From NCBI GenBank assembly GCA_023264735.1, contig JAHFVD010000018.1, forward strand, positions 52,279 to 116,278: 64,000 nt of DNA, given 5' to 3'. Made by a program: the position numbers and the translations under genes. The DNA comes from Mycobacterium sp. (lineage in GTDB: Bacteria > Actinomycetota > Actinomycetes > Mycobacteriales > Mycobacteriaceae). Positions within the stretch are counted from its first letter, which is position 1, and each line of letters starts with the position of its first letter. Under the pieces are notes generated by a model that did no database searches, had not been told where the DNA came from, and saw only the letters and a program-made list of their open reading frames with translations. Positions 35,880-48,292 of this stretch are shown one piece after another.

Positions 35880-36181
35880 GCGAGCTACTCGAGGGCTACT
35901 TCGATTTCCTCTTTCGGCACCGCTCCGATCTGGTGCTGGCGGTTACCGAGCTGACCACGCTGGCCGATCTCGGCTTGGTGGACAAGATATTGGCGTGGCA
36001 GAAACGGCTGTGCGCGTTGGTGTTCGGCTCGCGCCCGACGCTGGAGCAGTCCACCCGCGGTGTGATCGCGTTCGGCGGAATGCAGGACTGCAGTCTGCAG
36101 TTTCCCGATAGCCCACCCAAACGGCTACGGCAAGCCACAATTGCGGGTGCGCTGGCCGCACTGGGTCTGCCCGACGCCTAA
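35880..36181 (+). pseudogene. TetR regulator remnant (DNA-binding half deleted)
   Basis: The plus-strand frame reads RELLEGYFDFLFRHRSDLVL onwards to ALAALGLPDA, a typical C-terminal ligand-binding half of a TetR regulator of about 100 residues. No helix-turn-helix lies upstream; the sequence runs straight into the monooxygenase remnant on the opposite strand. The original pair was evidently divergent, and one deletion took the 5' halves of both and the promoter between them. Confidence 0.7.
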
Positions 36182-36186
36182 CGCAA

Positions 36187-36217
36187 AGAGCCCCCGCACA
36201 TTTCGTGCGGGGGCTCT
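36187..36217. terminator. Bidirectional hairpin terminator between the TetR remnant and clpB
   Basis: Perfect 13-bp stem (AGAGCCCCCGCAC at 36187-36199 and its complement at 36205-36217) with the 5-nt loop ATTTC, 11 nt beyond the clpB stop. On the clpB strand it is followed by a short T run (TTTGCG). Confidence 0.85.
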
Positions 36218-36228
36218 CGCGTTGGACG

Positions 36229-38775
36229 TCAGCCCAGAATCAGCGATTCGCCGTCCGGGGCCACATTGACCGGCACGACGTCACCGTCGTGCACCTCACC
36301 GGCGAGCAGCAGCTTGGCCAGCTGGTCACCGATGGCCTGCTGCACCAGCCGCCGCAGCGGCCGAGCGCCGTAGACCGGGTCGAACCCGCGATTGGCCAGC
36401 CACTGCTTGGCATCCAACGACACCTGCAGTTCCAGGCGGCGCTGGCTCAGCCGCTTCTGCAGCTGCGCCAGTTGGATATCCACGATCTGGACCAGTTCGT
36501 CGGGGTTCAGCGCATCGAAGATGAGCACATCGTCGAGTCGGTTGATGAACTCCGGCTTGAAGGCCGCCCGCACCGCCGCCATCACCTGCTCCTCGCTACC
36601 GCCCGACCCCAGGTTCGAGGTCAGGATGAGGATGGTGTTGCGGAAATCGACCGTGCGACCCTGACCGTCGGTCAGCCGTCCCTCGTCGAGAACCTGCAGC
36701 AGCACGTCGAAGACGTCCGGGTGGGCCTTCTCGACTTCGTCGAACAGCACCACCGTGTACGGGCGACGTCGTACCGCTTCGGTCAGCTGACCACCCTGGT
36801 CGTAGCCGATGTACCCGGGCGGGGCACCGACAAGCCTTGCAACGGAATGCTTTTCGCCGTACTCGCTCATGTCGATGCGGACCATGGCCCGCTCGTCGTC
36901 GAACAGGAAGTCGGCCAGTGCCTTGGCCAGCTCGGTCTTACCGACACCGGTCGGACCGAGAAACAGGAACGAGCCCGTCGGACGGTTGGGGTCGGCGACC
37001 CCGGCACGCGAGCGGCGCACCGCGTCGGAAACCGCTTGCACGGCCCGCTTTTGGCCCACGACGCGGCGGCCCAGCTCCTCTTCCATGCGCAGCAGCTTGG
37101 CGGTTTCGCCCTCGAGCAGGCGACCTGCCGGGATGCCGGTCCACGCTGCCACCACGTCGGCGATGTCGTCGGGGCCGACCTGCTCCTTGAGCATGACGTT
37201 CGTCTGGGCCTCCGCCTGGGGCAGCGCCGCGTCGAGCTTCTTCTCCACCTCGGGGATGCGGCCGTAGCGCAGCTCGGCGGCCTTGGCCAGATCGCCGTCA
37301 CGCTCGGCCCGGTCGGCCTCGCCGCGCAGTACCTCGAGCTGTTCCTTGAACTCACGCACGATGTCGATGGCGTTCTTCTCGTTCTGCCACCGGGTGGTCA
37401 GCTCGGCCAGCTTCTCCTTCTGGTCGGCCAGCTCGGCGCGCAGCTTTTCCAACCGCTCCTTGGAGGCGGCGTCTTCTTCCTTCTCAAGCGCCATCTCCTC
37501 GATCTCGAGCCGCCGTACCAGCCGCTCGACCTCGTCGACCTCGACGGGCCGCGAGTCGATCTCCATCCGCAGCCGCGACGCGGCCTCGTCGACCAGGTCG
37601 ATGGCCTTGTCCGGCAGGAACCGGCTGGTGATGTAGCGATCCGACAGGGTGGCCGCCGCGACCAGAGCCGAGTCGGTGATCTGCACGCCGTGGTGCACCT
37701 CGTAGCGGTCCTTGAGGCCGCGCAGGATGCCGACGGTGTCCTCGACCGACGGTTCGCCGACCAGCACCTGCTGGAAGCGGCGTTCCAGCGCGGCGTCCTT
37801 CTCGATGTACTTGCGGTACTCGTCGAGGGTCGTCGCGCCGACCAGCCGGAGCTCGCCGCGGGCCAGCATCGGCTTGATCATGTTGCCGGCGTCCATCGCG
37901 CCTTCGCCGGTCGCACCGGCGCCGACGATGGTGTGCAGCTCGTCGATGAACGTGATGATCTGCCCGGCCGAGTTCTTGATGTCGTCGAGGACGGCCTTGA
38001 GCCGCTCCTCGAACTCGCCGCGGTACTTGGCACCGGCGACCATCGACCCCAGATCCAGCGAGACGACCGTCTTGTTGCGCAAGCTTTCCGGTACGTCGCC
38101 GGCCACGATCCGCTGGGCCAGGCCCTCCACGATCGCGGTCTTGCCGACGCCGGGCTCACCGATGAGCACCGGATTGTTCTTGGTGCGCCGGCTCAGCACC
38201 TGGATGACGCGACGAATCTCGTTGTCGCGGCCGATGACCGGGTCGAGATCGCCTTCCCTGGCACGGGCAGTCAGGTCGGTGGAGTACTTCTCCAGCGCCT
38301 GATAGCTGGCCTCGGGATCCGGGCTGGTGACCCGGGCGCTGCCGCGGACCTTGACGAACGCATCCCGCAACGCCTGCGGGGATGCGCCGTGACCGGTGAG
38401 CAGCTTGGCCGTGTCGGAGTCACCGGTGGCCAAACCGACCATCAGGTGCTCGGTGGAGACGTACTCGTCGTCCATCTCTGTTGCGAGCTGCTGCGCCACG
38501 GTAATTGAGGCGAGCGCCTCCCTGCTCAGCTGCGGTTGCGAGGTCGCACCGCTGCTGGTCGGCAGCCGGTCGACCAGCCGTTGTGCCTCGGTGCGGATCG
38601 TGGCCGGATCGACACCGACAGCCTCGAGCAACGGCGCAGCAATGCCGTCAGCCTGCGTGAGCAGCGCCAACAGCAGGTGGGCAGGCCTGATCTCCGGGTT
38701 GCCGGCCGCACTGGCGGCTTGCAACGCAGCGGTCAGAGCCGCCTGAGTCTTGGTTGTCGGGTTGAAAGAATCCAC
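36229..38775 (-). CDS. clpB: ClpB disaggregase
   Basis: An 848-residue Hsp104-type AAA+ chaperone that, with DnaK, DnaJ and GrpE, pulls proteins out of aggregates using ATP. Order: N-domain (about 1-150), first ATPase domain with Walker [10 protein letters not shown] (about 205), coiled-coil middle domain (about 410-530, rich in [19 protein letters not shown] heptads), second ATPase domain with [14 protein letters not shown] (about 600) and a C-terminal domain. Both Walker B and arginine-finger regions look normal. Control is by a HAIR operator and a SigH-like promoter at 38849-38881. Confidence 0.98.
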   Translation of the reverse strand: MDSFNPTTKTQAALTAALQAASAAGNPEIRPAHLLLALLTQADGIAAPLLEAVGVDPATIRTEAQRLVDRLPTSSGATSQPQLSREALASITVAQQLATEMDDEYVSTEHLMVGLATGDSDTAKLLTGHGASPQALRDAFVKVRGSARVTSPDPEASYQALEKYSTDLTARAREGDLDPVIGRDNEIRRVIQVLSRRTKNNPVLIGEPGVGKTAIVEGLAQRIVAGDVPESLRNKTVVSLDLGSMVAGAKYRGEFEERLKAVLDDIKNSAGQIITFIDELHTIVGAGATGEGAMDAGNMIKPMLARGELRLVGATTLDEYRKYIEKDAALERRFQQVLVGEPSVEDTVGILRGLKDRYEVHHGVQITDSALVAAATLSDRYITSRFLPDKAIDLVDEAASRLRMEIDSRPVEVDEVERLVRRLEIEEMALEKEEDAASKERLEKLRAELADQKEKLAELTTRWQNEKNAIDIVREFKEQLEVLRGEADRAERDGDLAKAAELRYGRIPEVEKKLDAALPQAEAQTNVMLKEQVGPDDIADVVAAWTGIPAGRLLEGETAKLLRMEEELGRRVVGQKRAVQAVSDAVRRSRAGVADPNRPTGSFLFLGPTGVGKTELAKALADFLFDDERAMVRIDMSEYGEKHSVARLVGAPPGYIGYDQGGQLTEAVRRRPYTVVLFDEVEKAHPDVFDVLLQVLDEGRLTDGQGRTVDFRNTILILTSNLGSGGSEEQVMAAVRAAFKPEFINRLDDVLIFDALNPDELVQIVDIQLAQLQKRLSQRRLELQVSLDAKQWLANRGFDPVYGARPLRRLVQQAIGDQLAKLLLAGEVHDGDVVPVNVAPDGESLILG

Positions 38776-38848
38776 GACACCTCACTTTCAGTCAGGCCGT
38801 GCCTGCGCGCAGTCGGCAGGGCACGGCAAAATGCTTGTCGCCTTCTTC

Positions 38849-38881
38849 AACATCGTCAAGGTTGAGTCTGTTCCGCTCAAC
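38849..38881 (-). promoter_or_regulatory. clpB control region: SigH-like promoter overlapped by a HAIR (HspR) operator
   Basis: On the minus strand GGAACA (38874-38869) and GTT (38851-38849) are separated by 17 nt, fitting the SigH/SigE consensus. The HAIR-like repeat GTTGAGT-N7-GCTCAAC (38861-38867 and 38875-38881; consensus CTTGAGT-N7-ACTCAAG) spans the -35, so bound HspR would block the promoter until heat or oxidative stress. Confidence 0.7.
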
Positions 38882-38955
38882 TTTAACTTTCTCGACTAAT
38901 TTCCGCGAGGGACTTTCGGCCCCGATTCCAGGGTATTCGAACATATGATCGAATC

Positions 38956-39264
38956 ATGGTGGAGCGGGTGTCGATCGGTTACACCGGACAACCCGTCCGG
39001 GACCCGTTTCGGGTGGTCCGCCCGCCGGTCCCGGTGCTGATCGACCTCACGGTGTTGTTCCCCCGCGAGCCACACCGGTCGGGGCGCTACCACCCGCACG
39101 GCCTCCAGATGCACAAGGTCGTCACCGGCATGCTGAGCTGCTGGGGCATCTGCGAGCAGGGCGACTGGTGGGGGCTGGTGACCTACGAGATCGCGTACGG
39201 ATCGCGCGGTAAGGCCGTGACGCACTGGGTGCCCGCGTGGACGCTGCGGCGAAAACCGGGCTGA
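38956..39264 (+). CDS. Conserved hypothetical protein, 102 aa
   Basis: A small soluble protein without signal peptide or Cys pairs beyond one CWGIC-like stretch. It is rich in Pro/Val/Trp (PPVPVLIDLTVLFPREPH, EQGDWWGLVTYEIAYG) and looks beta-structured. I do not recognise a family. It diverges from clpB, and its promoter region of 180 bp includes the clpB HAIR element, so it could respond to heat as well. Confidence 0.65.
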   Translation: MVERVSIGYTGQPVRDPFRVVRPPVPVLIDLTVLFPREPHRSGRYHPHGLQMHKVVTGMLSCWGICEQGDWWGLVTYEIAYGSRGKAVTHWVPAWTLRRKPG

Positions 39265-39387
39265 CCAACTCGAAATCAACGACCGAAATGACCTGCACCC
39301 CAGTACATTTCACATCAAATATTGCAATTATCCTGCGCCGCACGGAGAATCAGACGCTTGACCGACGGCAGATCGTGACGACGGCGG

Positions 39388-39804
39388 CTAGGTTCGCCCG
39401 GCGTTCGGTGACGACGTCGTCGCATACGGGTTGGTCATCGTCACCGTCGTGGTGGGGGTGGAGTAGTCCGTTTCTGGTGGACTCGTCAGCTCGCCTGCGG
39501 TTTCGGACGGCGATGTCGGCGTCGTCGAACCGGAGGTCGGATTCATATCGGTGGTCGAGATCCGCGGCGATGTCGTCCGCGATGTCGTGGACGTCTTGCG
39601 AGAGGTTGTCGTCGGGGTAGTGCTGATCGCCGGCGCGTACGTCACCGGGCCGTCCCGCCGCTGTGAGCTCTCCGCGGTGTCCATCACGGCATACACCAGC
39701 ATCACGAGCAGCACTATCGCTGCCACCCCGGAGACGTAGATCCAGGTGGTCTGCTGGCCGTCGTGGCCGTCGTCACCCTTTTCCTCGTCGGCATCCTTGC
39801 CCAC
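39388..39804 (-). CDS. Single-pass membrane protein with Thr/Ser-rich outer tail
   Basis: A 138-residue protein: an acidic cytosolic start (VGKDADEEKGDDGHDG), one transmembrane helix (TWIYVSGVAAIVLLVMLVYAV, about 20-40) and a long Thr/Ser/Pro-rich extracytoplasmic tail without folded domain. Unknown function, possibly glycosylated. GTG 39804 is chosen: a TACTAT -10 box (39818-39813 on the minus strand) lies 8 nt upstream, so the transcript is leaderless. Divergent from the GAP-family gene. Confidence 0.7.
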   Translation of the reverse strand: MGKDADEEKGDDGHDGQQTTWIYVSGVAAIVLLVMLVYAVMDTAESSQRRDGPVTYAPAISTTPTTTSRKTSTTSRTTSPRISTTDMNPTSGSTTPTSPSETAGELTSPPETDYSTPTTTVTMTNPYATTSSPNAGRT

Positions 39805-39865
39805 GGGGGGAGATAGTACGGTCAGCCGTGGCCGCACGTTGTCCGACTATCGCCAGGAGGCACCT

Positions 39866-40534
39866 GTGACGACGAGTCTCGGCTCCGAATTGGCCGAATT
39901 GATCCCCCTGGCGCTCGTCATCACGCTGTCCCCGCTGACGATCATCCCCGGCATACTCATGCTCCACACGCCCTCGCCCCGGCCGACCAGCGTGGCGTTC
40001 CTGCTGGGCTGGATACTGGGCATCGCCGGCCTCACCGCGGGGTTCGTGCTGGTGTCCAACGCGCTGGGCGGCCTCAACAAACAGCCGACGTGGGCGCCGT
40101 ACGTCCGCATCGTGATCGGCGCGGCACTCATCGTGTTCGGGCTCTACCGATGGTTCACCCGCAACCGCTCGGAGCACACGCCGGGCTGGCTGAAATCGAT
40201 GACCACCATCGGCCCCGGCCGCGCCTTCATCACCGCCATCGTCCTGGTGGTCGTCAACCCCAAGGTCCTGTTCATGTGCGCCGCGGCGGGCTTGGCGATC
40301 GGGTCAGCGGGCCTGGGCGCCACCGGAGCGTGGACGGCCGACGCGGTGTTCACCGGCATCGCCGCGTCGTCGGTGGCGCTGCCGGTGCTGGCCTACCTGG
40401 TGGCCGGCGAGCGACTGGACGCGCCGCTGACCAGACTCAAGAACTGGATGGAGGCCCAGCACGCGACGCTGGTCGCGGTGATCCTGGTCGTCATCGGTGC
40501 CATGGTGCTGTACAAGGGCATCCACGGCCTGTAG
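39866..40534 (+). CDS. GAP-family (LysE-like) membrane transporter
   Basis: A 222-residue protein with six hydrophobic segments of the GAP/Sap family, distantly like LysE exporters. The start segment LIPLALVITLSPLTIIPGILML and the central NPKVLFMCAAAGLAIG are typical. In mycobacteria a relative (Gap) is reported to affect glycopeptidolipid export; the cargo here is unknown. GTG 39866 has a strong AGGAGG ribosome-binding site 5 nt upstream, although the frame is open from 39746. Confidence 0.85.
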   Translation: MTTSLGSELAELIPLALVITLSPLTIIPGILMLHTPSPRPTSVAFLLGWILGIAGLTAGFVLVSNALGGLNKQPTWAPYVRIVIGAALIVFGLYRWFTRNRSEHTPGWLKSMTTIGPGRAFITAIVLVVVNPKVLFMCAAAGLAIGSAGLGATGAWTADAVFTGIAASSVALPVLAYLVAGERLDAPLTRLKNWMEAQHATLVAVILVVIGAMVLYKGIHGL

Positions 40535-40557
40535 GCGACGCGCCTAAAATCGCGCCC

Positions 40558-41733
40558 GTGGGCCTCGAGGATCGTGATGCACTTCGGGTGCTGCAGGCTG
40601 CATTCGAAAACTCCGGGGACCCGCAGTCCTCGTCTCACGAACTGCTTCGCCGCGTCTACACCCGGTGGTTCGCCCTCGACACGCACGTGCGGGACCTGTT
40701 CCCGCCGGAACTGGCGCCTCAGCGGGCGGCATTCGGGCAGGCCATGCACTGGGTGTTCGGCGAGTTCGTCGCCCAGCGTGCCCACGAACCGGTGGCCTTC
40801 CTCGCGCAGCTGGGCCGCGACCACCGCAAATACGGTGTCACCGAACAGCATTACGACAGCATGCGGCAAGCCTGGTACTCGACGATGCGCAGCTATCTGA
40901 ACAACAGCTGGACCGCCGCGGTCGACGACGCCGCCACCCAGGCCATCAACCTGATCACCGGCATCATGTCCGGTGCGGCCGACGCCGAGGACGGGCCCGC
41001 GTGGTGGGACGGCACCGTCGTCGAACACCACCGGGTCTCACGCGATATCGCGGTCGTCCGCCTGCACCTGGACCGGCCGATGCCCTACCACCCGGGTCAG
41101 TACCTCAACGTCCAGATCCCGCAGTGGCCGCGACGCTGGCGCTTTCTCTCCCCCGCCATGCCTGCCGATCCGGACGGCTTCATCGAGTTCCATGTGCGCG
41201 CCGTGTCGGGTGGCATGGTCAGCAATTCGATGGTGTCCGAAACCCGGTCGGGCGACCGGTGGCGGCTGTCCAATCCGCACGGCGCGATGGAGGTGGACCG
41301 CGACGGGGAGGACGTGCTGATGGTGGCGGGCAGCACCGGGCTGGCCCCGCTGCGCGCACTGATCATGGACCTGTGCCGGTTCGGCGAGAACCCCAGAGTT
41401 CACCTGTTTTTCGGCGCCCGCTATCCGTGCGAGCTGTACGACCTGCGGACGCTGTGGGAGATCGCCGCCTCCAGCCCGTGGCTCTCGGTGTCACCGGCGT
41501 CGGAATACGCCGGTGACCCACCGTGGGCGGCCGACTATCCCGACGTCCAACCGCCGCGCGGCCTGCACGTGCGCCAGACCGGACGATTGCCCGACGTGGT
41601 GACCAAATACGGTGCCTGGGGTGACCGCCAGATCCTGATCTGCGGCGGCCCGGCCATGGTGCGCGCCACCTATGACGCGCTGGTCGCCAAGGGCGCGCCG
41701 CCCGAGCGCATTCAGCACGACCCTGTGGGTTGA
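40558..41733 (+). CDS. Type II flavohaemoglobin (Rv0385-like)
   Basis: A 391-residue protein: globin domain (about 1-140, with the proximal-helix segment LGRDHRKYGV), FAD domain (about 150-250, RWRFLSPA near the flavin site) and NAD domain (about 255-391, GSTGLAPLRAL and ICGGPAMV). The FAD and NAD sites depart from classical Hmp. Type II relatives in mycobacteria are reported to oxidise D-lactate rather than detoxify nitric oxide; that is inferred here. A TAAAAT box (40545-40550) 7 nt before GTG 40558 gives a leaderless transcript. Confidence 0.88.
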   Translation: MGLEDRDALRVLQAAFENSGDPQSSSHELLRRVYTRWFALDTHVRDLFPPELAPQRAAFGQAMHWVFGEFVAQRAHEPVAFLAQLGRDHRKYGVTEQHYDSMRQAWYSTMRSYLNNSWTAAVDDAATQAINLITGIMSGAADAEDGPAWWDGTVVEHHRVSRDIAVVRLHLDRPMPYHPGQYLNVQIPQWPRRWRFLSPAMPADPDGFIEFHVRAVSGGMVSNSMVSETRSGDRWRLSNPHGAMEVDRDGEDVLMVAGSTGLAPLRALIMDLCRFGENPRVHLFFGARYPCELYDLRTLWEIAASSPWLSVSPASEYAGDPPWAADYPDVQPPRGLHVRQTGRLPDVVTKYGAWGDRQILICGGPAMVRATYDALVAKGAPPERIQHDPVG

Positions 41734-41767
41734 CCTGACCCACCGTCAACCCGAAGCACTGAGTTCT

Positions 41768-41781
41768 GTGACTTTCGTCCC
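41768..41781. promoter_or_regulatory. DosR-like box upstream of the ligase/dehydrogenase/ACP operon
   Basis: GTGACTTTCGTCCC matches 12 of 14 positions of the DosR core GGGACTWWAGTCCC, about 60 bp upstream of the ATG at 41843. It lies after the flavohaemoglobin gene. A hypoxia or NO-responsive operon would be plausible, but this single match is not proof. Confidence 0.4.
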
Positions 41782-41842
41782 TTACCAACCGGCGGGGCTG
41801 AGACGACCATCTGTGCGTGGGGGTGGTTAGTGAGGGGTTCTG

Positions 41843-42100
41843 ATGATGTCTGCCGGTCGGACAGACGAGACCGCCGAGTGTGAGCTCGATGCCCTCGCAT
41901 GGGAATTCCTGTGCTCGCCCTACACCGGGCGAACGTATTGGGACTGGTCCCTGGAGCGGCGACTCGACGCCTACCTTCGCCATCAGGACCGTGAGGACAT
42001 CCTCAAGAGCGGTGCCGCCTACGCCACGGTGCTGGACCGGGTAATGGCCAACCTGGGGCGGGCCCGCCGCGACGGCGTCCTGTCCCCACCCCACGTCTGA
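41843..42100 (+). CDS. Small conserved protein, 85 aa, leading the ligase/dehydrogenase operon
   Basis: An 85-residue soluble acidic/aromatic protein (WEFLCSPYTGRTYWDWSLERRL, then helical with ILKSGAAYATVLDRV). No known domain is recognised. Start ATG 41843 (41846 equally possible) follows an AGGGG site. Its stop is 6 nt before the ATG of the acyl-CoA ligase gene, so it is the first gene of that operon and may be an accessory or regulatory subunit. Confidence 0.65.
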   Translation: MMSAGRTDETAECELDALAWEFLCSPYTGRTYWDWSLERRLDAYLRHQDREDILKSGAAYATVLDRVMANLGRARRDGVLSPPHV

Positions 42101-42106
42101 GAAATC

Positions 42107-43878
<1,772 letters not shown>

Positions 43879-43882
<4 letters not shown>

Positions 43883-44855
43883 CCGACCAGGACTTGGCCC
43901 GCGGGCTGCTCTCCGACATGATCCGGGTCCGCAGGATGGAAGAGATGTGCGCCGAAATGTACAGCGCCGCAAAGATTCGCGGCTTCCTGCACCTCTACGT
44001 CGGCGAGGAAGCGGTCGCCGCGGGTTCACTGCGCGCGCTGGGGCCCGACGATGCGGTGGTGACGACTTACCGAGACCATGCCCATGCGTTGCTGAGCGGT
44101 ATCCCGATGACCAAGATCATGGCCGAGATGTACGGGAAGGTCCAGGGGTGCTCGGGCGGACGCGGTGGATCCATGCACCTGTTCGACGCGGACCGGCGGT
44201 TCTACGGCGGCAACGCGATCGTCGCCGGTGGCCTGCCACTGGCGGCCGGGCTGGCATTCGCCGACGCCCAACTGAACCGAAAGAACGTCACCGCATGCTA
44301 TTTCGGTGAAGGTGCGATCGCTGAAGGGGCGTTCCACGAGTCCATGAACATGGCCGAACTGTGGCAGCTTCCGGTGCTGTTCTGTTGTGAGAACAACCGA
44401 TATGCGATGGGCACGGTGATCGACCACGAGCTGTCACAGCCCGATCTGGCCGCCAAGGCGGCCTCCTATCGCGTGCCCAGCGCGTCGGCGGACGGAATGG
44501 ACGTAGAGGCCTGCCACACCGTCACACAGCAGGCGGTCGAACACATCCGCACCGAAGGCGGACCGTTCTTCATCGAGTTCCGCACCTACCGCTTCCGTCC
44601 GCACTCGATGTTCGATCCCGAACTCTATCGGGAGAAATCCGAAGTCGAGGAGTGGCGCAAGCGCGACCCGATCCATCTCTTCGGCGACAAGTGTCTGGCT
44701 GACGGCACTCTCACCGCCGAGGACATCGCCACGATTCGGGCGGCCGCCGAGACCGAGGTGGCCGAGGCGGTCGCCTACGCCGAGGCGGGCACCTGGGAAA
44801 GCGTCGACGACCTCGCTCGGCATCTGATGTCACCGGCGACCACGGACATCCGCTC

Positions 44856-44859
<4 letters not shown>
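43879..44859 (+). CDS. 2-Oxoacid dehydrogenase E1 alpha subunit (pyruvate/acetoin type)
   Basis: A 326-residue thiamine-diphosphate-dependent E1 alpha subunit, which decarboxylates pyruvate, acetoin or a related substrate with the beta subunit. The ThDP/Mg motif [31 protein letters not shown] is complete, the [11 protein letters not shown] loop is present and the phosphorylation-loop region [15 protein letters not shown] is typical. Starts with a 4-nt overlap with the ligase and ends with a 4-nt overlap with E1 beta. The substrate cannot be told from sequence; resemblance to AcoA and PdhA is about equal. Confidence 0.9.
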
Positions 44860-45832
<973 letters not shown>

Positions 45833-45836
<4 letters not shown>

Positions 45837-47050
45837 TCGAGTTCACGATGCCCGCCCTTGGTGCGGACATGGACGAGGGCACCCTCGACGAGTGGCTGAT
45901 CAAACCCGGCGACACGGTCACGCGCGGGCAGATCGTCGCCGTCGTCGAAACCACCAAGGCCGCAGTGGAAATCGAGTGCTGGCACGAGGGCGTCGTTGCT
46001 GAGCTGCTCGTCCCGGTCGGGCAGACGGTGGCGGTCGGCGCACCATTGGCAATCCTGGCGGAGTCCGGTGAGGCGGTGCCACCGCGCACCGCCTCACCGG
46101 CTGCCACGCCCGTCGCCGCCGCACACACCGATATTGGCCACCCGCCCGTCACGGCGGCACCGGTGGGTCATCGGCTGTGGGTGTCCCCGGTGGCCCGGCG
46201 GACGGCGGCCTCGCTGAACGTCGATCTGAAAGCCGTCACCGGAACCGGCCCCCAAGGGGCGATCACGCTGAGCGACGTCGAGCATGCCGCGGCCACCAAG
46301 CATCACGCCGAGCCCAAGCCCGCCCCGGCCGCCGCGCCGGCCGCGAGCTCGGAACCGAAGTCCGCGGCCGAGAAGGCCAAGGAGCGCGGTGCGGCCATGC
46401 GCGCCTCGATCGCCGCGGCGATGAGCCGGTCCAAACGCGAGATTCCGCACTACTACCTGGCCGACGAAGTCATCCTAGACACGGCGCTGGCCTGGCTGAC
46501 CGAGCAGAATATGAACCGGCCGATCACGGAGCGATTGCTGCCGGCCGTGTTACAGCTCAAAGCAGTGGCACTGGCCGCGCATCGGTTCACCGAGTTCAGC
46601 GGGTTCTGGCGCGATGACGGCTACGAACCGCACCCGGCGGTGCATGTCGGCGTGGCGATCTCGCTGCGCGGCGGCGGGCTGGTGGCCCCCGCGATCCACG
46701 ACGTGGCCGAAAAGAAGCTCGACGAGTTGATGGCTGACCTGACGGATCTGGTTGGCCGGGCCAGGGCCGGCTCGCTGCGCAGCTCGGAGATGTCGGACCC
46801 GACCATCACCGTCACCAACCTGGGTGACAAGGGTGTCGACTCAGTGTTCGGCGTCATCTACCCGCCGCAGGTCGCCATCGTGGGATTCGGCCGACCAGCA
46901 CAGCGCGTCATTGTGGTCGACGGTGGCATCCGGGTCGCCACGACGGTGCAGGCCAGTCTGGCCGCCGATCATCGCGCCAGTGACGGCCATCGGGGCGCGC
47001 TGTTCCTGGCCGAAGTCAACCGGCTGTTGCAGCAGCCTGAAGAGTTGTAG
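45833..47050 (+). CDS. Dihydrolipoamide acyltransferase (E2)
   Basis: A 405-residue E2. Lipoyl domain at 1-78 with the lipoyl-lysine motif ETTKA, an Ala/Pro linker, a small subunit-binding domain (about 115-150, [16 protein letters not shown]... [11 protein letters not shown]), a second linker and the catalytic domain (about 185-405) with the active-site motif [10 protein letters not shown]. It takes the acyl group from E1 on the lipoyl arm. No E3 gene is nearby, so E3 must come from elsewhere. GTG 45833 overlaps the E1 beta stop by 4 nt. Confidence 0.9.
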
Positions 47051-47062
47051 AAGGGAATCGAC

Positions 47063-47305
47063 GTGAGCGATACCGGGATCCGCGACCAGGTCGTGGACGA
47101 ACTGCTGGCGATCGCACCGGAGATCGAAGAGGGCGATCTGTCCGATACTGAATTGCTGCGTGATCAAGTCGACCTGGACTCGATGGACTGGCTGAACTTT
47201 CTGGTCCGGTTGCACAAGCGCTTCGAGGTCGACATCCCGGAGTCGCAGTACGCCTCGCTGCGCACGATCGACGATCTGACGAGCTACATCGGCGCGCACC
47301 GCTAA
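47063..47305 (+). CDS. Acyl carrier protein
   Basis: An 80-residue acidic four-helix ACP with the 4'-phosphopantetheine attachment Ser in DLDSMDW (residue about 39). It is 12 nt after the E2 gene and has an AAGGGAA site before the GTG start. An ACP as the last gene of an E1/E2 operon is unusual. It suggests that the acyl group is passed to a carrier protein for further use instead of, or besides, CoA. Confidence 0.9.
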   Translation: MSDTGIRDQVVDELLAIAPEIEEGDLSDTELLRDQVDLDSMDWLNFLVRLHKRFEVDIPESQYASLRTIDDLTSYIGAHR

Positions 47306-47314
47306 ACTTCGACC

Positions 47315-48217
47315 GTGGCCCAGCTGCCGTCTGTCGTTCTAAAAGATCCGTCTTCCCCACTGACCGCCACCTACGTGCCGTCCGCGGGCATGATCTGCAC
47401 CTCGCTGTCCGCCGACGGCGTCGAACTGCTTGGGCAGCGCCGCGGCTTGGGCGCCTACCTATCCGACGCCAAGACGATGGGTATTCCGCTGCTGTATCCA
47501 TGGGCGAATCGGTTGAGCGGCAACGGTTATCCCCTCGACGACGGGGCGGTGACCCTGACGCCCGGGGTGGGCGGTGTCCGTACCGACGAGCACGGCCTAC
47601 CGATTCACGGCGTGCTCGCAGCCAACCCGAGCTGGCTGATTACCGAACACACCGAGAACCGGCTGACCGCCGACCTGGACTTCGGGGCACAGCCGCGATT
47701 GCTGGCCAGCTTCCCGTTCCCCCACGTGCTCACCCTCGATGTCACGCTGGCCGAGCGCGCGCTCACGGTACAGACGACAGTCACGCCGACGACCGGGGTA
47801 TCGGTGCCGCTCTGCTACGGCTTCCACCCGTACTTCACCGTTCCCGGAGTACCACGCTCGGAATGGACGCTGCAGACTCCGCAGCTGCGCCATCTGCCGG
47901 TAGACGGTCAGGGCATCCCCACCGGGGCCACCGATGAGTGGCCAGCCTTCTCGGAGAAGCTGGGCGACAAGATATTTGACGACGGCTTTGACGAGGTGCC
48001 GCAGGGAGCGGTATTCACACTCGCCGGCGGCGACCGGCGCATCGAGGTGGTCTACGACCAGGGTTACCCGGCGGCGCAGATCTTCGCCCCGGCCAGTGAT
48101 GATCTGGTCGCGATCGAGCCGATGAGTGCGCCCACCAACGCATTACGCGCGGGTGGTTACCACACGGCCGAGCCGGGACGGCCCGCCGTCTCGGTCTTCA
48201 CCGTCCGCGTGGGGTGA
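47315..48217 (+). CDS. Aldose 1-epimerase family protein
   Basis: A 300-residue GalM-like mutarotase domain. Family blocks present: PWANRLSGNGYPLDDG, HGLPIHGVLAAN (first active-site His) and CYGFHPYF (second His), plus a Glu in LVAIEPMSAPTNAL that fits the catalytic base. It interconverts alpha and beta anomers of sugars or sugar phosphates. TAAACT (47303-47308), which includes the ACP stop, lies 6 nt before GTG 47315, so it also has its own leaderless promoter. Confidence 0.88.
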   Translation: MAQLPSVVLKDPSSPLTATYVPSAGMICTSLSADGVELLGQRRGLGAYLSDAKTMGIPLLYPWANRLSGNGYPLDDGAVTLTPGVGGVRTDEHGLPIHGVLAANPSWLITEHTENRLTADLDFGAQPRLLASFPFPHVLTLDVTLAERALTVQTTVTPTTGVSVPLCYGFHPYFTVPGVPRSEWTLQTPQLRHLPVDGQGIPTGATDEWPAFSEKLGDKIFDDGFDEVPQGAVFTLAGGDRRIEVVYDQGYPAAQIFAPASDDLVAIEPMSAPTNALRAGGYHTAEPGRPAVSVFTVRVG

Positions 48218-48292
48218 TTGCGTCCAAACCGACAAACGGCAGCGAAAGGACGAGTCGATCGCAGTATTTCGTCGATCTCGGCGCAAGCTCGC

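Noticed and set aside
36205..38508. 767-codon plus-strand frame antisense to clpB
   Set aside because: Low-complexity translation and no ribosome-binding site; ClpB on the other strand is unambiguous.
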